In this document: piece after piece, positions 28,300 to 37,864 of the stretch
Layout of the letters: each line of letters starts with the position of its first letter
How positions within the stretch are numbered: position 1 is the first letter of the stretch
Origin: Smithella sp.
Lineage (GTDB): Bacteria > Desulfobacterota > Syntrophia > Syntrophales > Smithellaceae
DNA length: 49,299 nucleotides
Assembly: GCA_012522275.1 (NCBI GenBank)
Contig: JAAYKU010000289.1
Span: forward strand, 1 to 49,299
Reading direction: 5' to 3'
Position numbers and translations under genes: made by a program
Notes under the pieces: model-generated
The model's database searches: none
Told to the model about the DNA's origin: nothing
Seen by the model: only the letters and a program-made list of their open reading frames with translations

Positions 28300-30921
28300 C
28301 TATAATTTCCTCTCGAGTGTCTCCACGATATAAGACTCGATGACGTCCTGTACATGAATGTCATTGTAGCCCTCGATGCCGATGCCGCAGTCAAACCCGG
28401 CGAGCACCTCTTTGGCATCATCCTTAAACCGTTTCAGAGACAGTAATTTTCCATCGAAAACAACCACACCGTCGCGCAGCAGGCGGACACCGGCCGCCCG
28501 CGTAATTTTTCCATCCGTCACATGACAACCGGCAATAATGCCGATTTTGGGGACTTTAAACAGCTCACGCACCTCGGCGCGGCCCTGCACGACCTCTTTA
28601 TACTCCGGATCCAGAAGCCCTTCCATCGCCTGTCGCACATCGACAATGACACTGTAAATAATGTCGTAGAGTTTGATCTCCACGCCTTCCTGCTCGGCCA
28701 GTTCGGTCACCCGGGCGTCCGGGCGGACGTTGAATCCGATAATGATCGCGTTGGACGCAGAGGCCAGCATGATGTCCGTCTCACTGATCGCGCCCGTCGA
28801 GCTGTGGATCGTCTTGATGTGGACATCGTCGGTGGACAGCTTGTTCAGAGCGTCAGACAGGGCTTCGATTGCCCCTTGCACGTCCGCCTTGATGATAATG
28901 TTGAGCTCCTTGGCACCTTCCTTTATCTTCTCGTAGAGCTGCTCGAGGGTAATTTTGGACGTTGTGGAAAGTTCCTTTTCCCGCGCTTTTCTGTGCCAGT
29001 ACCCGGCAATGGTGCGCGCCTTTTTTTCATCCTCCACACAGATAAATTCCGCGCCCGTCTGCGGCACACTGGAAAACCCGATGACCTCCACCGGCATCGC
29101 AGGGCCCGCCTCTTTGACGCGCCTGCCCTGATCGTCGATCATCGCACGAACCCGGCCGAACTCCGCCCTGGAAACAAAAGCATCTCCTTCACGCAATGTT
29201 CCCTGCTGAATCAGCACCGTCGCCACCGGACCGCGGCCGCGGTCGAGCTTGGATTCGATAATCGTTCCGTGCGCGGACAAAGTAGGGTCTGCCTTCAGCT
29301 CGAGCACATCGGCCTGTAAAAGGATCATCTCCAGCAGCTCTTCGATGCCGATTTTCTTTTTGGCCGATACCTCGCAAAAGATAGTATCACCGCCCCACTG
29401 TTCCGACAAAAGCCCGTGTTCGGTCAGCGCCTGTTTGATCTTCTCCGGATCCGCTCCCTGCTTGTCGATCTTGTTGATCGCCACAATGATCGGTACACCG
29501 GCAACCTTGGAGTGGTTGATGGCCTCCACCGTCTGATCCATCACGCCGTCATCGGCCGCGACAACCAGCACGACAACGTCCGTCACCTGCGCCCCGCGGG
29601 CGCGCATGGCGGTAAACGCCTCATGGCCAGGCGTGTCGAGAAACACGATATCACGGCCGTGCAAATGAACATGATAGGCGCCGATGGCCTGCGTAATACC
29701 GCCCGCCTCGCCGTCGATGACATTGGTCTGGCGAATCGCATCCAGAAGTGACGTTTTCCCATGATCGACATGTCCCATGATCGTCACAATCGGAGCCCGC
29801 GGCAGAAGGTTTTCCCCCGAGGACTGAGGTATCAGCGTGGACTCTTCAAATTCCTGTTCCGCTTTTTCCACCTGAAAGCTGAACTCCGCCGCCACCAGTG
29901 AGGCAATGTCAAAATCGATGGACTGATTGATGGTCGCCATGACTCCCATGCCGATCAGCTTGTTGATGACATCGCCGGCTTTGATACCCATCCTCTTGGC
30001 CAGCTCTCCGGTGGTGATCGTCTCGCCGACGCGGAGGCGGCGCTTGATCGCTTTGGGCACAGTGATTTCGGTTTTCTTCATCTTGATGGGAGCGGATTTT
30101 TTTCCCTCCTTCCACCTGGCGAAAACCACTTCACGGTCATCATCTATTTTTCTGACTTTTTTGTCGCCTTTCTTTTCGGCAAACTTGCGGCGCGGGACGT
30201 CTTTTTCCTCTTCGATGAAAACTTCTACCGGACCTTTCCCTCTTTTTTTCGTTTTTTCCGTCTCTGTTTTGATGGCCTGCTCCGGCAGGGCGGCAGCGAC
30301 TTTTTCCGCCGGCTTCTGAAGGGTCTTTGTCGGAGCCTCTTTCTTCTCTTCCGGCCTGGCCGCTTTGTGCCGGGACATCATAGGCGGACGCACAGGAAGG
30401 ATCACGGGCGGCTGTTTGGGCTTTGAAGGGCCAACGGGCAAAACCGGCTTCGCTTCGGCTGCCTGCGCATCAGTCGCTTCGCCGGCGGATACCGCGTGCA
30501 CGTCTTTTCTTTCCCCGGAAACGCCCTTTGTCTCTTCCTTAACCGGCGGCACAGACTTCATTACAGGCTGCTTTTCTTCGCCTACCTCTGTTTCTGCCTG
30601 CGTTTTTGCAGCATCGTCCAGCCTCGCTTCTCTTGCCTCCTTCGGCACGACGTCCTCGTCCGCCTGCACCTCTTCGTCGGGAGCTTCCTCTACGGGCACG
30701 CGCACCGCACGGCGGCGGATAACCGTGGTTCTGATCCTTTCCTCCACAATTTGCCGCGGCGCTTTCGCCTGCAGATCCTCCTTGACGCGATCTATATCTT
30801 CTTCTTCCAAAGTGCTGGCATGGGATTTGACCGTGATGCCCAATAATTCAAGGCGCGCAATCAGATCCTTGCTTTCCATGCCCAGTTCTTTGGCCAATTC
30901 ATAAACTCGCTTTTTCGCCAT
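28300..30921 (-). CDS. infB: Translation initiation factor IF-2
   Basis: [42 protein letters not shown]; 873 aa. Confidence 0.98.
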   Translation of the reverse strand: MAKKRVYELAKELGMESKDLIARLELLGITVKSHASTLEEEDIDRVKEDLQAKAPRQIVEERIRTTVIRRRAVRVPVEEAPDEEVQADEDVVPKEAREARLDDAAKTQAETEVGEEKQPVMKSVPPVKEETKGVSGERKDVHAVSAGEATDAQAAEAKPVLPVGPSKPKQPPVILPVRPPMMSRHKAARPEEKKEAPTKTLQKPAEKVAAALPEQAIKTETEKTKKRGKGPVEVFIEEEKDVPRRKFAEKKGDKKVRKIDDDREVVFARWKEGKKSAPIKMKKTEITVPKAIKRRLRVGETITTGELAKRMGIKAGDVINKLIGMGVMATINQSIDFDIASLVAAEFSFQVEKAEQEFEESTLIPQSSGENLLPRAPIVTIMGHVDHGKTSLLDAIRQTNVIDGEAGGITQAIGAYHVHLHGRDIVFLDTPGHEAFTAMRARGAQVTDVVVLVVAADDGVMDQTVEAINHSKVAGVPIIVAINKIDKQGADPEKIKQALTEHGLLSEQWGGDTIFCEVSAKKKIGIEELLEMILLQADVLELKADPTLSAHGTIIESKLDRGRGPVATVLIQQGTLREGDAFVSRAEFGRVRAMIDDQGRRVKEAGPAMPVEVIGFSSVPQTGAEFICVEDEKKARTIAGYWHRKAREKELSTTSKITLEQLYEKIKEGAKELNIIIKADVQGAIEALSDALNKLSTDDVHIKTIHSSTGAISETDIMLASASNAIIIGFNVRPDARVTELAEQEGVEIKLYDIIYSVIVDVRQAMEGLLDPEYKEVVQGRAEVRELFKVPKIGIIAGCHVTDGKITRAAGVRLLRDGVVVFDGKLLSLKRFKDDAKEVLAGFDCGIGIEGYNDIHVQDVIESYIVETLERKL

Positions 30922-30961
30922 CCCCGAAACTCCCTTCGGTTAAACACCCGCTTCGCGCAAA

Positions 30962-32221
30962 CTATTCTTTATTACCACTCGTTTCCTCATCCAAAAGCCT
31001 GATGGCCTCCTCAATCCATTCATTGCCTGATTTTTCGCCGACGCCGGGAATCTCGGCGATCATTTCCGCTTCCGTCGCCGCCAGCATGCCAATGCTTTTA
31101 ATACCGTGAGCAAAAAGCTTTTCTGCCATAGCCGGCCCGATACCGGGAATCCTCGTCAGGGCCTTCTGCCCATCATCATCTTTTTCAGTGGCCATCGTTT
31201 CGCTCTTGACATCTATTTTCCATCCTGTCAGTTTGACCGCCAGGCGGACATTCTGCCCGTTTTTTCCGATGGCCAAAGATAGCTGATCATCGGGAACAAT
31301 CACCGTCATGGCCCGGTTTTCTTCATCGACAAACACCCTGTTTACCTTTGCCGGGGAAAGCGCGCTGGAAACATACTTGGCCGAGTCTTCCGTATAGGGA
31401 ATAATATCTATCTTTTCGCCGCGCAGCTCCTGAACCACACTTTGCACACGCGTACCGCGCATGCCTACGCAGGCGCCTACCGGGTCGATATCCTTGTCTT
31501 TGGCCTTCACGGCGATTTTGCCGCGCCTGCCCGGCTCGCGCGCCACGCTGACAATGTCGATGAGCCCTTCGGAAATTTCCGGTACCTCAACCTCAAAAAG
31601 CGCTTTGAGAAAAGCCGGGTGAGTTCTCGACAAAATGATCTGCGCACCTTTCGTATTCTTTTTCACGTCAACCAGATATGTGCGGATACGCTCGCCGCGC
31701 TTATAGGCCTCCCGATGAATCTGCTCCGTCGGGGGAACCACACCTTCGGCGCGTCCCAGATTGACAACAATGTTTCCCCCCTCGAAACGCTGCACAAAAC
31801 CGTTGATCAGCTCGCCTTTGCGATCCTTGTACTCATCATAGATGTTGTCCCGTTCCGCGTCCTTCACGCGCTGAATGATGATCTGCTTGGCCATCTGCAC
31901 GGCAATCCGGCCGAAGGAGCCTGCGTCAATTTTCATCCCCAGGGAATCACCCGGCTCTGCGCCCTCATCCAGCGTGCTTCTGGCCTCTTCCTGGGAAATT
32001 TGTGTCTCCGGATCAAGAACATTATCGACAACCGTCTTGAACTGAAAAACTTCGATTTCTCCGGCTTCATCATTATAACTGGCTTCGATATCTACATTTT
32101 GCCCCATCTTTTTTCTGGCCGCAGTCAGCATTGCCGCCTCGAGTGCCTCTATAATGACAGCCTTGTCGATACCTCTGTCTTTCACCATCTGTTCAATCAG
32201 ACGCTTAAGCTCTTGAAACAT
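30962..32221 (-). CDS. nusA: Transcription termination/antitermination factor NusA
   Basis: S1 and KH domains (GACVGMRGTRVQSVVQELRGEKIDI, AIGKNGQNVRLAVKLTGWKIDV), C-terminal HhH region. Confidence 0.97.
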   Translation of the reverse strand: MFQELKRLIEQMVKDRGIDKAVIIEALEAAMLTAARKKMGQNVDIEASYNDEAGEIEVFQFKTVVDNVLDPETQISQEEARSTLDEGAEPGDSLGMKIDAGSFGRIAVQMAKQIIIQRVKDAERDNIYDEYKDRKGELINGFVQRFEGGNIVVNLGRAEGVVPPTEQIHREAYKRGERIRTYLVDVKKNTKGAQIILSRTHPAFLKALFEVEVPEISEGLIDIVSVAREPGRRGKIAVKAKDKDIDPVGACVGMRGTRVQSVVQELRGEKIDIIPYTEDSAKYVSSALSPAKVNRVFVDEENRAMTVIVPDDQLSLAIGKNGQNVRLAVKLTGWKIDVKSETMATEKDDDGQKALTRIPGIGPAMAEKLFAHGIKSIGMLAATEAEMIAEIPGVGEKSGNEWIEEAIRLLDEETSGNKE

Positions 32222-32272
32222 TGATAACCCTCCATTTTTCTTCTCCGGAACCGCAACACTCACAGCCCGTCA

Positions 32273-32761
32273 CTATCTCTGGGGAACCACCGGCGCATCA
32301 TCAACCAGATTGGCTTTTATAATCTGCTGTCTGGCAATGGCATACTGTGTACCGGACACTTCCAGGCGGACAATTTTCGCTCCATCCTCATCCGCATAAT
32401 CGGTGAGTATTCCCTGAAAGTTTTTCATGCCGTCGATTTTCTCAGACGTTCTGATGCGCACGCAGCTGCCTTTGTATCTTATGAAATCGACGTCGCGCGA
32501 GATAGGACGATCCGGTCCGGGCGACGACACTTCCAGCGTATAAGGCCCACGCGTCAGGTCGTGGACATCCAGTATATCGCCCAGTTGGTTGCTGACGGCC
32601 GCGCAGTCATCAAGGGTCACGCCTGCGTCCTTGTCCAGAAACAGACGGAATACCCAGCGGGAATGCATCTTGATGCACTCCACATGAATCAGCTCCATGT
32701 CTTCCGATTCAGCCACCGGCCGGGCCAGCTCCCAAATTTTATCTTTTAGCTCATTGTACAT
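32273..32761 (-). CDS. rimP: Ribosome maturation factor RimP
   Basis: LIHVECIKMHSRWVFRLFLDKDAGVTLDDCAAVSNQLGDILDV, YTLEVSSPGPDRPI; start set at MYNELKD. Confidence 0.94.
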   Translation of the reverse strand: MYNELKDKIWELARPVAESEDMELIHVECIKMHSRWVFRLFLDKDAGVTLDDCAAVSNQLGDILDVHDLTRGPYTLEVSSPGPDRPISRDVDFIRYKGSCVRIRTSEKIDGMKNFQGILTDYADEDGAKIVRLEVSGTQYAIARQQIIKANLVDDAPVVPQR

Positions 32762-32774
32762 AAAAACCGCTTCA

Positions 32775-32803
32775 GAAAATAAAAAAGTGGGCGACAGCCC
32801 ACT
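32775..32803 (-). terminator. Intrinsic terminator between tRNA-Gly and rimP
   Basis: Minus strand AGTGGGC-tgtc-GCCCACT followed by TTTTTATTTT. Confidence 0.75.
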
Positions 32804-32910
32804 CCAGCGTACAACTATCAGCAATGGTCGGATAGCTGCTACCATATTAAAAATGGCGACGCAAGCAATATTTATAACCGGAGGCGTGTCGCCTTGAGGC
32901 TTACGGCAAA

Positions 32911-32985
32911 TGGAGCGGGCGACCGGGCTCGAACCGGCGACGTCCAGCTTGGGAAGCTGACATTCTACCACTGAATTACGCCCGC
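32911..32985 (-). tRNA. tRNA-Gly (anticodon CCC), CCA encoded
   Basis: GCGGGCG...CGCCCGC acceptor stem, GGTTCGAGCC T-arm, anticodon loop TTCCCAA. Confidence 0.95.
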
Positions 32986-32999
32986 TCAGGGAAGAAGGA

Positions 33000-33027
33000 C
33001 TTTTATTCAACGGGTGCTTTTTGTCAA
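33000..33027 (-). promoter_or_regulatory. Probable promoter of tRNA-Gly
   Basis: Minus strand TTGACA - 16 nt - TAAAAG just upstream of the tRNA. Confidence 0.55.
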
Positions 33028-33416
33028 GAAATATTTACGGACAGCCACAGGGCTTGAGCAAAGCCCCGCCTGTAGCGACTCTTTTTTCCGTTTGCGTATC
33101 CGGACGACCGGCTCCGTTTTTTACAAAACCGGGACACCGCCGCAGGCAGACTGTCTGCGAGTACCAGCCCTTCGGGCTATTGTGCCTGTCACCGTCGGAC
33201 AGATTACCGCTGTGTCGGGCAAAGGTATAAAGCGATGAGTGCTTTATCGTGGGATCACGTCAGATTGATCGCTACACAACATTGGCAGCATGCAGCAGCT
33301 TCATGACTCAGCCGCATTCTTTTCGGTCTTCCATGATCAAGACGTTGATATATTGACATTGCAGCCGCAGAGATGCTAAAAAACAAGTTAAACATACGCT
33401 TGAGGCGGCTCTGCTT

Positions 33417-34280
33417 ATGGCAAAGATTCCCGAACAAATAATCGATTTCCATGTGCATTTGTTTCCCGACAGGCTTTTTGACGCCATATGGGATGCCTTT
33501 GTCCGACATTACGACTGGAATATCATTCATCGCCATTATTATAAGGAGTGTATCGAACGTTTGAACCAAGGAGGGGTAGGCGTCATTGTTTATTCCAACT
33601 ACGCTCACCGTGCCGGCATCGCAGAGGGACTCAACCGGTGGAACGAAAGCATCCTTCAGGAATATGACCATCTCTACTGCTTCGCCGCGTATCACCCGGA
33701 CGATCCTCATGCACTGGACATGGCCGGACGGCTTCTTGAAAATCCGAAAATACTCGGGTTTAAACTCCAGCTCCTGGTACAGAACTTCTATCCATTCGAT
33801 CCCCGACTCTTCCCCTTATACGAGATGGTCATCGAAAAAAACAAGCATCTCCTTTTTCACACAGGGACAGGGCCGGTAGGGAATCAATATGTCGGTCTTG
33901 AATCTTTCATGAGGGCACTGCAAAAATTCCCCGACTTGCCCGCCACCGTTGCCCATCTGGGGGCGCATGAATATGAGGGCTTCATCGGCCTTTTGGACGG
34001 GCACCCGAATTTGTACCTCGATACAGCCTTTTGCTTTCTGCCGCCGCCATATCAGGGATATACGCTTGGCCCCGGTTATCTTGAAAAATATAAATCGAGA
34101 GTTTTATACGGATCAGACTATCCCAACCTGATCACACCGCGGGAGTCGGAAATTGAAAACCTTTTGGAAATGGGCCTCTCGCAGGACTTTTACGATAAAG
34201 TTTTCCATGACAACGGCATTGCCCTCATCCGCTCGCTGACAGGAAAACCCGGCGGTGAAGTGCCTGACGCTCAAGCTTGA
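33417..34280 (+). CDS. Amidohydrolase-family TIM-barrel metal-dependent hydrolase
   Basis: IIDFHVHLFPD N-terminal HxH, LLFHTGTGP, ATVAHLGAHE, LYGSDYPN. Confidence 0.88.
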   Translation: MAKIPEQIIDFHVHLFPDRLFDAIWDAFVRHYDWNIIHRHYYKECIERLNQGGVGVIVYSNYAHRAGIAEGLNRWNESILQEYDHLYCFAAYHPDDPHALDMAGRLLENPKILGFKLQLLVQNFYPFDPRLFPLYEMVIEKNKHLLFHTGTGPVGNQYVGLESFMRALQKFPDLPATVAHLGAHEYEGFIGLLDGHPNLYLDTAFCFLPPPYQGYTLGPGYLEKYKSRVLYGSDYPNLITPRESEIENLLEMGLSQDFYDKVFHDNGIALIRSLTGKPGGEVPDAQA

Positions 34281-34389
34281 CGGACAAAACGTCAACAATG
34301 TCTATCGATGCGGTTTTCGAACTGATTTGTCCGCCCCGGCCATTCAATCCTGATTTCCCCCTCCCTCAAAAAATGGACCGCCTATATAC

Positions 34390-34409
34390 GGTCTCATAAT
34401 TGTGAGACC
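34390..34409. repeat. 20-bp near-perfect palindrome
   Basis: GGTCTCATAATTGTGAGACC in a roughly 450-bp ORF-poor gap. Confidence 0.6.
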
Positions 34410-34744
34410 TTTGCGCAATTTCCACAAATTAATTAAGATGGCCATTACTACGAAAATAGAATCATTGGATTATTTTCATGTCCACGTGACGTCACGGGGG
34501 CATGAACGTTTCGTGTACAGACAGTAATCCAGCATTATTAATATTGATTGTGCCGGCTCCTCCCATGGCAAAAAGCAGTTGCCTACAGGCGATAGCTTAT
34601 GGGCTGCAGGTCAAATGCTGAATAACAATTTTCCATTGCCACTCATCACTTGGCACTGACTTCTGATCTCTATAATTTTTCCACCATCGACTATCCAACC
34701 CACCATGCACCATAACTATAAGTCATGAGCGATAGCCTTTCGCC

Positions 34745-35443
34745 CTAATCAGGGCGCTGCTTGAGCACCACCAGCGCGTCGACAACAACCGGTTTGGGAC
34801 CGGACAGAATCACGGGGTTGAGGTCGATTTCCATAATGTCCGGGTTTTCCAGGCCGATGCGGCCGATGCTGATGAGCATTTCCGTCAGGCGCTTTTCATC
34901 CGCCGCCTCCATACCGCGCACGGCATCGAGAATCTTGTGGCCTTTAATCTCTTTCATCATTTCCCGCGCGTCATAGGCCTCCAGCGGGGCACGGCGAAAA
35001 GAGACGTCACGCAGGATTTCAGTAAAAATCCCTCCCAGCCCAAACATTACGCACGGGCCAAACTGCGGGTCGCGGGTAAGCCCCATGACCAGCTCGCGCC
35101 TGCCTTTGACCATCTCCTGGACCAGCACCCCTCCTTCAAATCCCTCCATGCCCGCCATGATTTCACGATACGCTTTTTTCGCCTCCGTGGCGGTGCGGAC
35201 ATCCACGTGGATCAGCCCCTTTTCCGTTTTGTGGGCGATGTCGGCTGAACAGCCCTTCATCACCAGCGGAAAGCCGATTTTCTCTATGGCTTTGGGCAGG
35301 CCGTCTTTGTCTTTGAGAAGAATTTCCTTCGTGATGGGAATGCCATAGGCGGCAAGAAGCTGCTTTGATTCATACTCCGAAAGCGCCTTGCGCCCTTTCT
35401 TCACCGCTTTCTCAATGATTTTGGCTGCTTTATCGTTTTTCAT
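34745..35443 (-). CDS. ADP-forming acyl-CoA synthetase, ATP-grasp (beta-type) subunit
   Basis: SEYESKQLLAAYGIPITKE, KGCSADIAHKTEKGLIHVDV, LVMGLTRDPQFGPCVMFGLGGIFTEI. Confidence 0.9.
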   Translation of the reverse strand: MKNDKAAKIIEKAVKKGRKALSEYESKQLLAAYGIPITKEILLKDKDGLPKAIEKIGFPLVMKGCSADIAHKTEKGLIHVDVRTATEAKKAYREIMAGMEGFEGGVLVQEMVKGRRELVMGLTRDPQFGPCVMFGLGGIFTEILRDVSFRRAPLEAYDAREMMKEIKGHKILDAVRGMEAADEKRLTEMLISIGRIGLENPDIMEIDLNPVILSGPKPVVVDALVVLKQRPD

Positions 35444-36941
35444 TTTCTCTCCTTCCATAATATGTGTTCATGTGGGCTATCGCCCTGATCGCTTCGTGCA
35501 ATTCATCAAACACAGGAATGCCGCGCCGGACGTATTCCTGCCGCGTTGATGCGATAAGAGAGGTGATGTCCATGTTCCCGGGACCGCGCCGGGCATTGGG
35601 CAAAACCGCCACCACCGGCTTGCCGGTTTTATTTATCACGTCGTCCACCGCTTCAACAAGTTCTTTATAAGGCACCATTTTATCAATCGGCACATCAAGC
35701 ATAATAGCATAGGGGTTGTAATGGAAAAGCAGCGAAACGATGATCTGCAGCTCAATACGCGGGTCCTGCGCCGCATTCAAAAGAACTTTTTTCAAAACAG
35801 AGGGCGCCACCAGTGGATTGGCCACGTCCACGGGGTTGATTGCGCTTGATCCCGGTCTCGGAAGAAGGCTCTCGATACGCTCGCGAATATCGCCTGAAAG
35901 CGGGGGTATATCAATGCCGTGTCTTTCGGCGATGTCACAGGCGGCCACGCCGATGGCCCCTCCGCCGCCGATCACGGCAATATTGCGGAAAGACTTTTTT
36001 GGCAGCAGCGAAAAAGCCGTGACGGCCTGCATAAGCTCCTGAGTATCGAAAACCTGCACGGCGCCTGTCTGCTTTAAAACGGAGCTCCAGATAACGCCGC
36101 TTCCGCCCATCGAGGCGGTGTGGCTGGCGACGCTTCTGGCGCCGGCCTTCGAAAGCCCCCCTTTAAAAATGATGACCGGTTTGCGTGCGGCCGCGGCTTT
36201 GAGTTCGCGGAAAAAAACATCACCATCTTTGATGCCTTCAATGTACATCGAAATAACTTCCGTTTCCGGATCGCCTGCCAGATGACAAAGAAGTTCAGCC
36301 TCCCGCAGGTCGGCGCCGTTGCCGAAACTGACCATCTTGCTGAAACGGACTCCCCGCCATTGTCCCGCGTGCGCGAAATCGATGGCCATGCCGCCGCTTT
36401 GCGCCAGAAAGGCCACATTTCCGCTTTCCCGCGACAAGTCCGGACCGGGCAGCATCGTCAGACCGCTTCGGGGGCAGTAGATGCCAAAGCAGTTAGGGCC
36501 GACAACCCTGATCCCCCGCGAGGCTATTTCACGAATCTGATTTTCCAGTTGTACCCCTTCCTTGGTTACTAGTTCACTGAAACCGGAAGAAAGAATTTCC
36601 GCTCCTGCCACGCCGATTTTCAAACAGGCCTCCAGAGCCGGGGGTACCAATTTCGCGGCCACGGCAATAACGGCAAAGTCCACCCTGTCCGGAATATCCT
36701 CCACCCGCCTGTAAATTTCCAGACCGAAGACACTGCCGCCTCTGGGGTTAACAGGATAAATTTTTCCCTCAAAACCCATCTCCATGAGTACCCTGAGCAT
36801 ACCGGTCCCGAAGCCGGCGGCGTTTTCATCCGCCGAAACACCTAGAATCGCAATTGATTCAGGGTGAAAGATTCTTTCGAAATCCGCGTTCGGAAACTGA
36901 CTTTCCTCCGGGGCGCGTGCCTGTTTTTTCCGCACCGACAT
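35430..36941 (-). CDS. ADP-forming acyl-CoA synthetase, CoA-binding (alpha-type) subunit
   Basis: PESIAILGVSADENAAGFG, IRVVGPNCFGIYCP, FLAQSGGMAIDFAH, SHTASMGG; 503 aa. Confidence 0.9.
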   Translation of the reverse strand: MSVRKKQARAPEESQFPNADFERIFHPESIAILGVSADENAAGFGTGMLRVLMEMGFEGKIYPVNPRGGSVFGLEIYRRVEDIPDRVDFAVIAVAAKLVPPALEACLKIGVAGAEILSSGFSELVTKEGVQLENQIREIASRGIRVVGPNCFGIYCPRSGLTMLPGPDLSRESGNVAFLAQSGGMAIDFAHAGQWRGVRFSKMVSFGNGADLREAELLCHLAGDPETEVISMYIEGIKDGDVFFRELKAAAARKPVIIFKGGLSKAGARSVASHTASMGGSGVIWSSVLKQTGAVQVFDTQELMQAVTAFSLLPKKSFRNIAVIGGGGAIGVAACDIAERHGIDIPPLSGDIRERIESLLPRPGSSAINPVDVANPLVAPSVLKKVLLNAAQDPRIELQIIVSLLFHYNPYAIMLDVPIDKMVPYKELVEAVDDVINKTGKPVVAVLPNARRGPGNMDITSLIASTRQEYVRRGIPVFDELHEAIRAIAHMNTYYGRRENEKR

Positions 36942-36992
36942 GATTTACCTCCGTTTTGAGAACAGCATATCTTGTATACAAAATATACCGTC

Positions 36993-37487
36993 CTATTTGC
37001 GCAAATCTTTGAGCAACCTGATCAAAAGCAGCCTCTCCTCCGTGTTGAATACGGAAAGGACTTTCCGGTTGAGCTTTTCCGTCTCCTGGATGAATTCGTC
37101 GCGCAGCTTCTGTGACTTGTCCGACAACTTAATACTCAAAACCCGCCGGTCTTCCCTGACCGTGCTTTTCACGATCCAGCCCGCTTCGGACATGCGGTCG
37201 AGTACGCCGGACAAAGTGGCGCTGTCGAGAGCCAGACGCCTGCCCAGCTCTCCCGCGGAGAGATCCTCTTCTTCATAAAGAGCGTGCAGAACCAGACCCT
37301 GCATGGGCGTCATGCCATACGGCAGAAGGCGGGCCTTGAAAGTGCCGTAAACCTTCTGATTGGCCTTTGATAGAATAAAGAGAATGACGTCCTGATAACT
37401 GATCATATAGAACAACTGCCTGACTTCGCGCGTGAAGGGCAGGTGTTCATCCGGCATCATCGGCGGCGACACCTGTACCCGTTTCAA
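36993..37487 (-). CDS. MarR-family transcriptional regulator
   Basis: MTPMQGLVLHALYEEEDLSAGELGRRLALDSATLSGVLDRMSEAGWIVKSTVREDRRVLSIKLSDK wHTH; TTG at the ORF start, so the start is uncertain. Confidence 0.93.
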   Translation of the reverse strand: MKRVQVSPPMMPDEHLPFTREVRQLFYMISYQDVILFILSKANQKVYGTFKARLLPYGMTPMQGLVLHALYEEEDLSAGELGRRLALDSATLSGVLDRMSEAGWIVKSTVREDRRVLSIKLSDKSQKLRDEFIQETEKLNRKVLSVFNTEERLLLIRLLKDLRK

Positions 37488-37568
37488 ATTCCACGTCCGG
37501 GGGCGGGAATATTATTTAGCATACAAAATAAATAAACGGACGGGGCAAGTCAAGCTGATTCTGGACAC

Positions 37569-37600
37569 AAAAAAAGGAATCAGCAAAGTGACTGATCCCC
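37569..37600 (-). terminator. Terminator of tRNA-Arg
   Basis: Minus strand GGGATCAG..CTGATTCC followed by TTTTTTT; partially bidirectional. Confidence 0.7.
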
Positions 37601-37609
37601 TGTTTTTAT

Positions 37610-37686
37610 TGGCGCGCCTGGTAGGATTCGAACCTACGGCCCCCAGATTCGTAGTCTGGTGCTCTATCCAGCTGAGCTACAGGCGC
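37610..37686 (-). tRNA. tRNA-Arg (anticodon ACG), CCA encoded
   Basis: GCGCCTG...CAGGCGC acceptor stem, GGTTCGAATCC T-arm, anticodon loop CTACGAA. Confidence 0.96.
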
Positions 37687-37711
37687 GCTCACTGACCGTA
37701 AATGAAGGAGC

Positions 37712-37739
37712 CCTATAGCATATTATCGGCCCGATGCAA
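37712..37739 (-). promoter_or_regulatory. Probable promoter of tRNA-Arg
   Basis: Minus strand TTGCAT - 16 nt - TATAGG. Confidence 0.5.
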
Positions 37740-37864
37740 AATAAAAATACAGCCGCACAGCAGCTGTATTTCTTACGCAGCAGTCATCTTTGACTTGCAG
37801 GGCAATCCGTAGTAAGGAAAAATTAAAACTCATTGTCCTGATCTTCTAGTGAAAGGTGCTTTTT

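Noticed and set aside
32762-33010. N-terminal extension of the rimP ORF (MNKSPSSLSGRNSVVECQLPKLDVAGSSPVARS...)
   Set aside because: This is translation through tRNA-Gly and the terminator; the real start is MYNELKD at about 32761.
33014-33240. Short + strand ORFs and UUCG-type hairpin AGCCC-TTC-GGGCT upstream of the amidohydrolase
   Set aside because: Two overlapping frames with no protein-like features; a single short hairpin is insufficient to call an RNA gene.
34649-34670. TTGGCAC...TTCT resembling a sigma-54 promoter
   Set aside because: The -12 GC is missing and no + strand gene follows.
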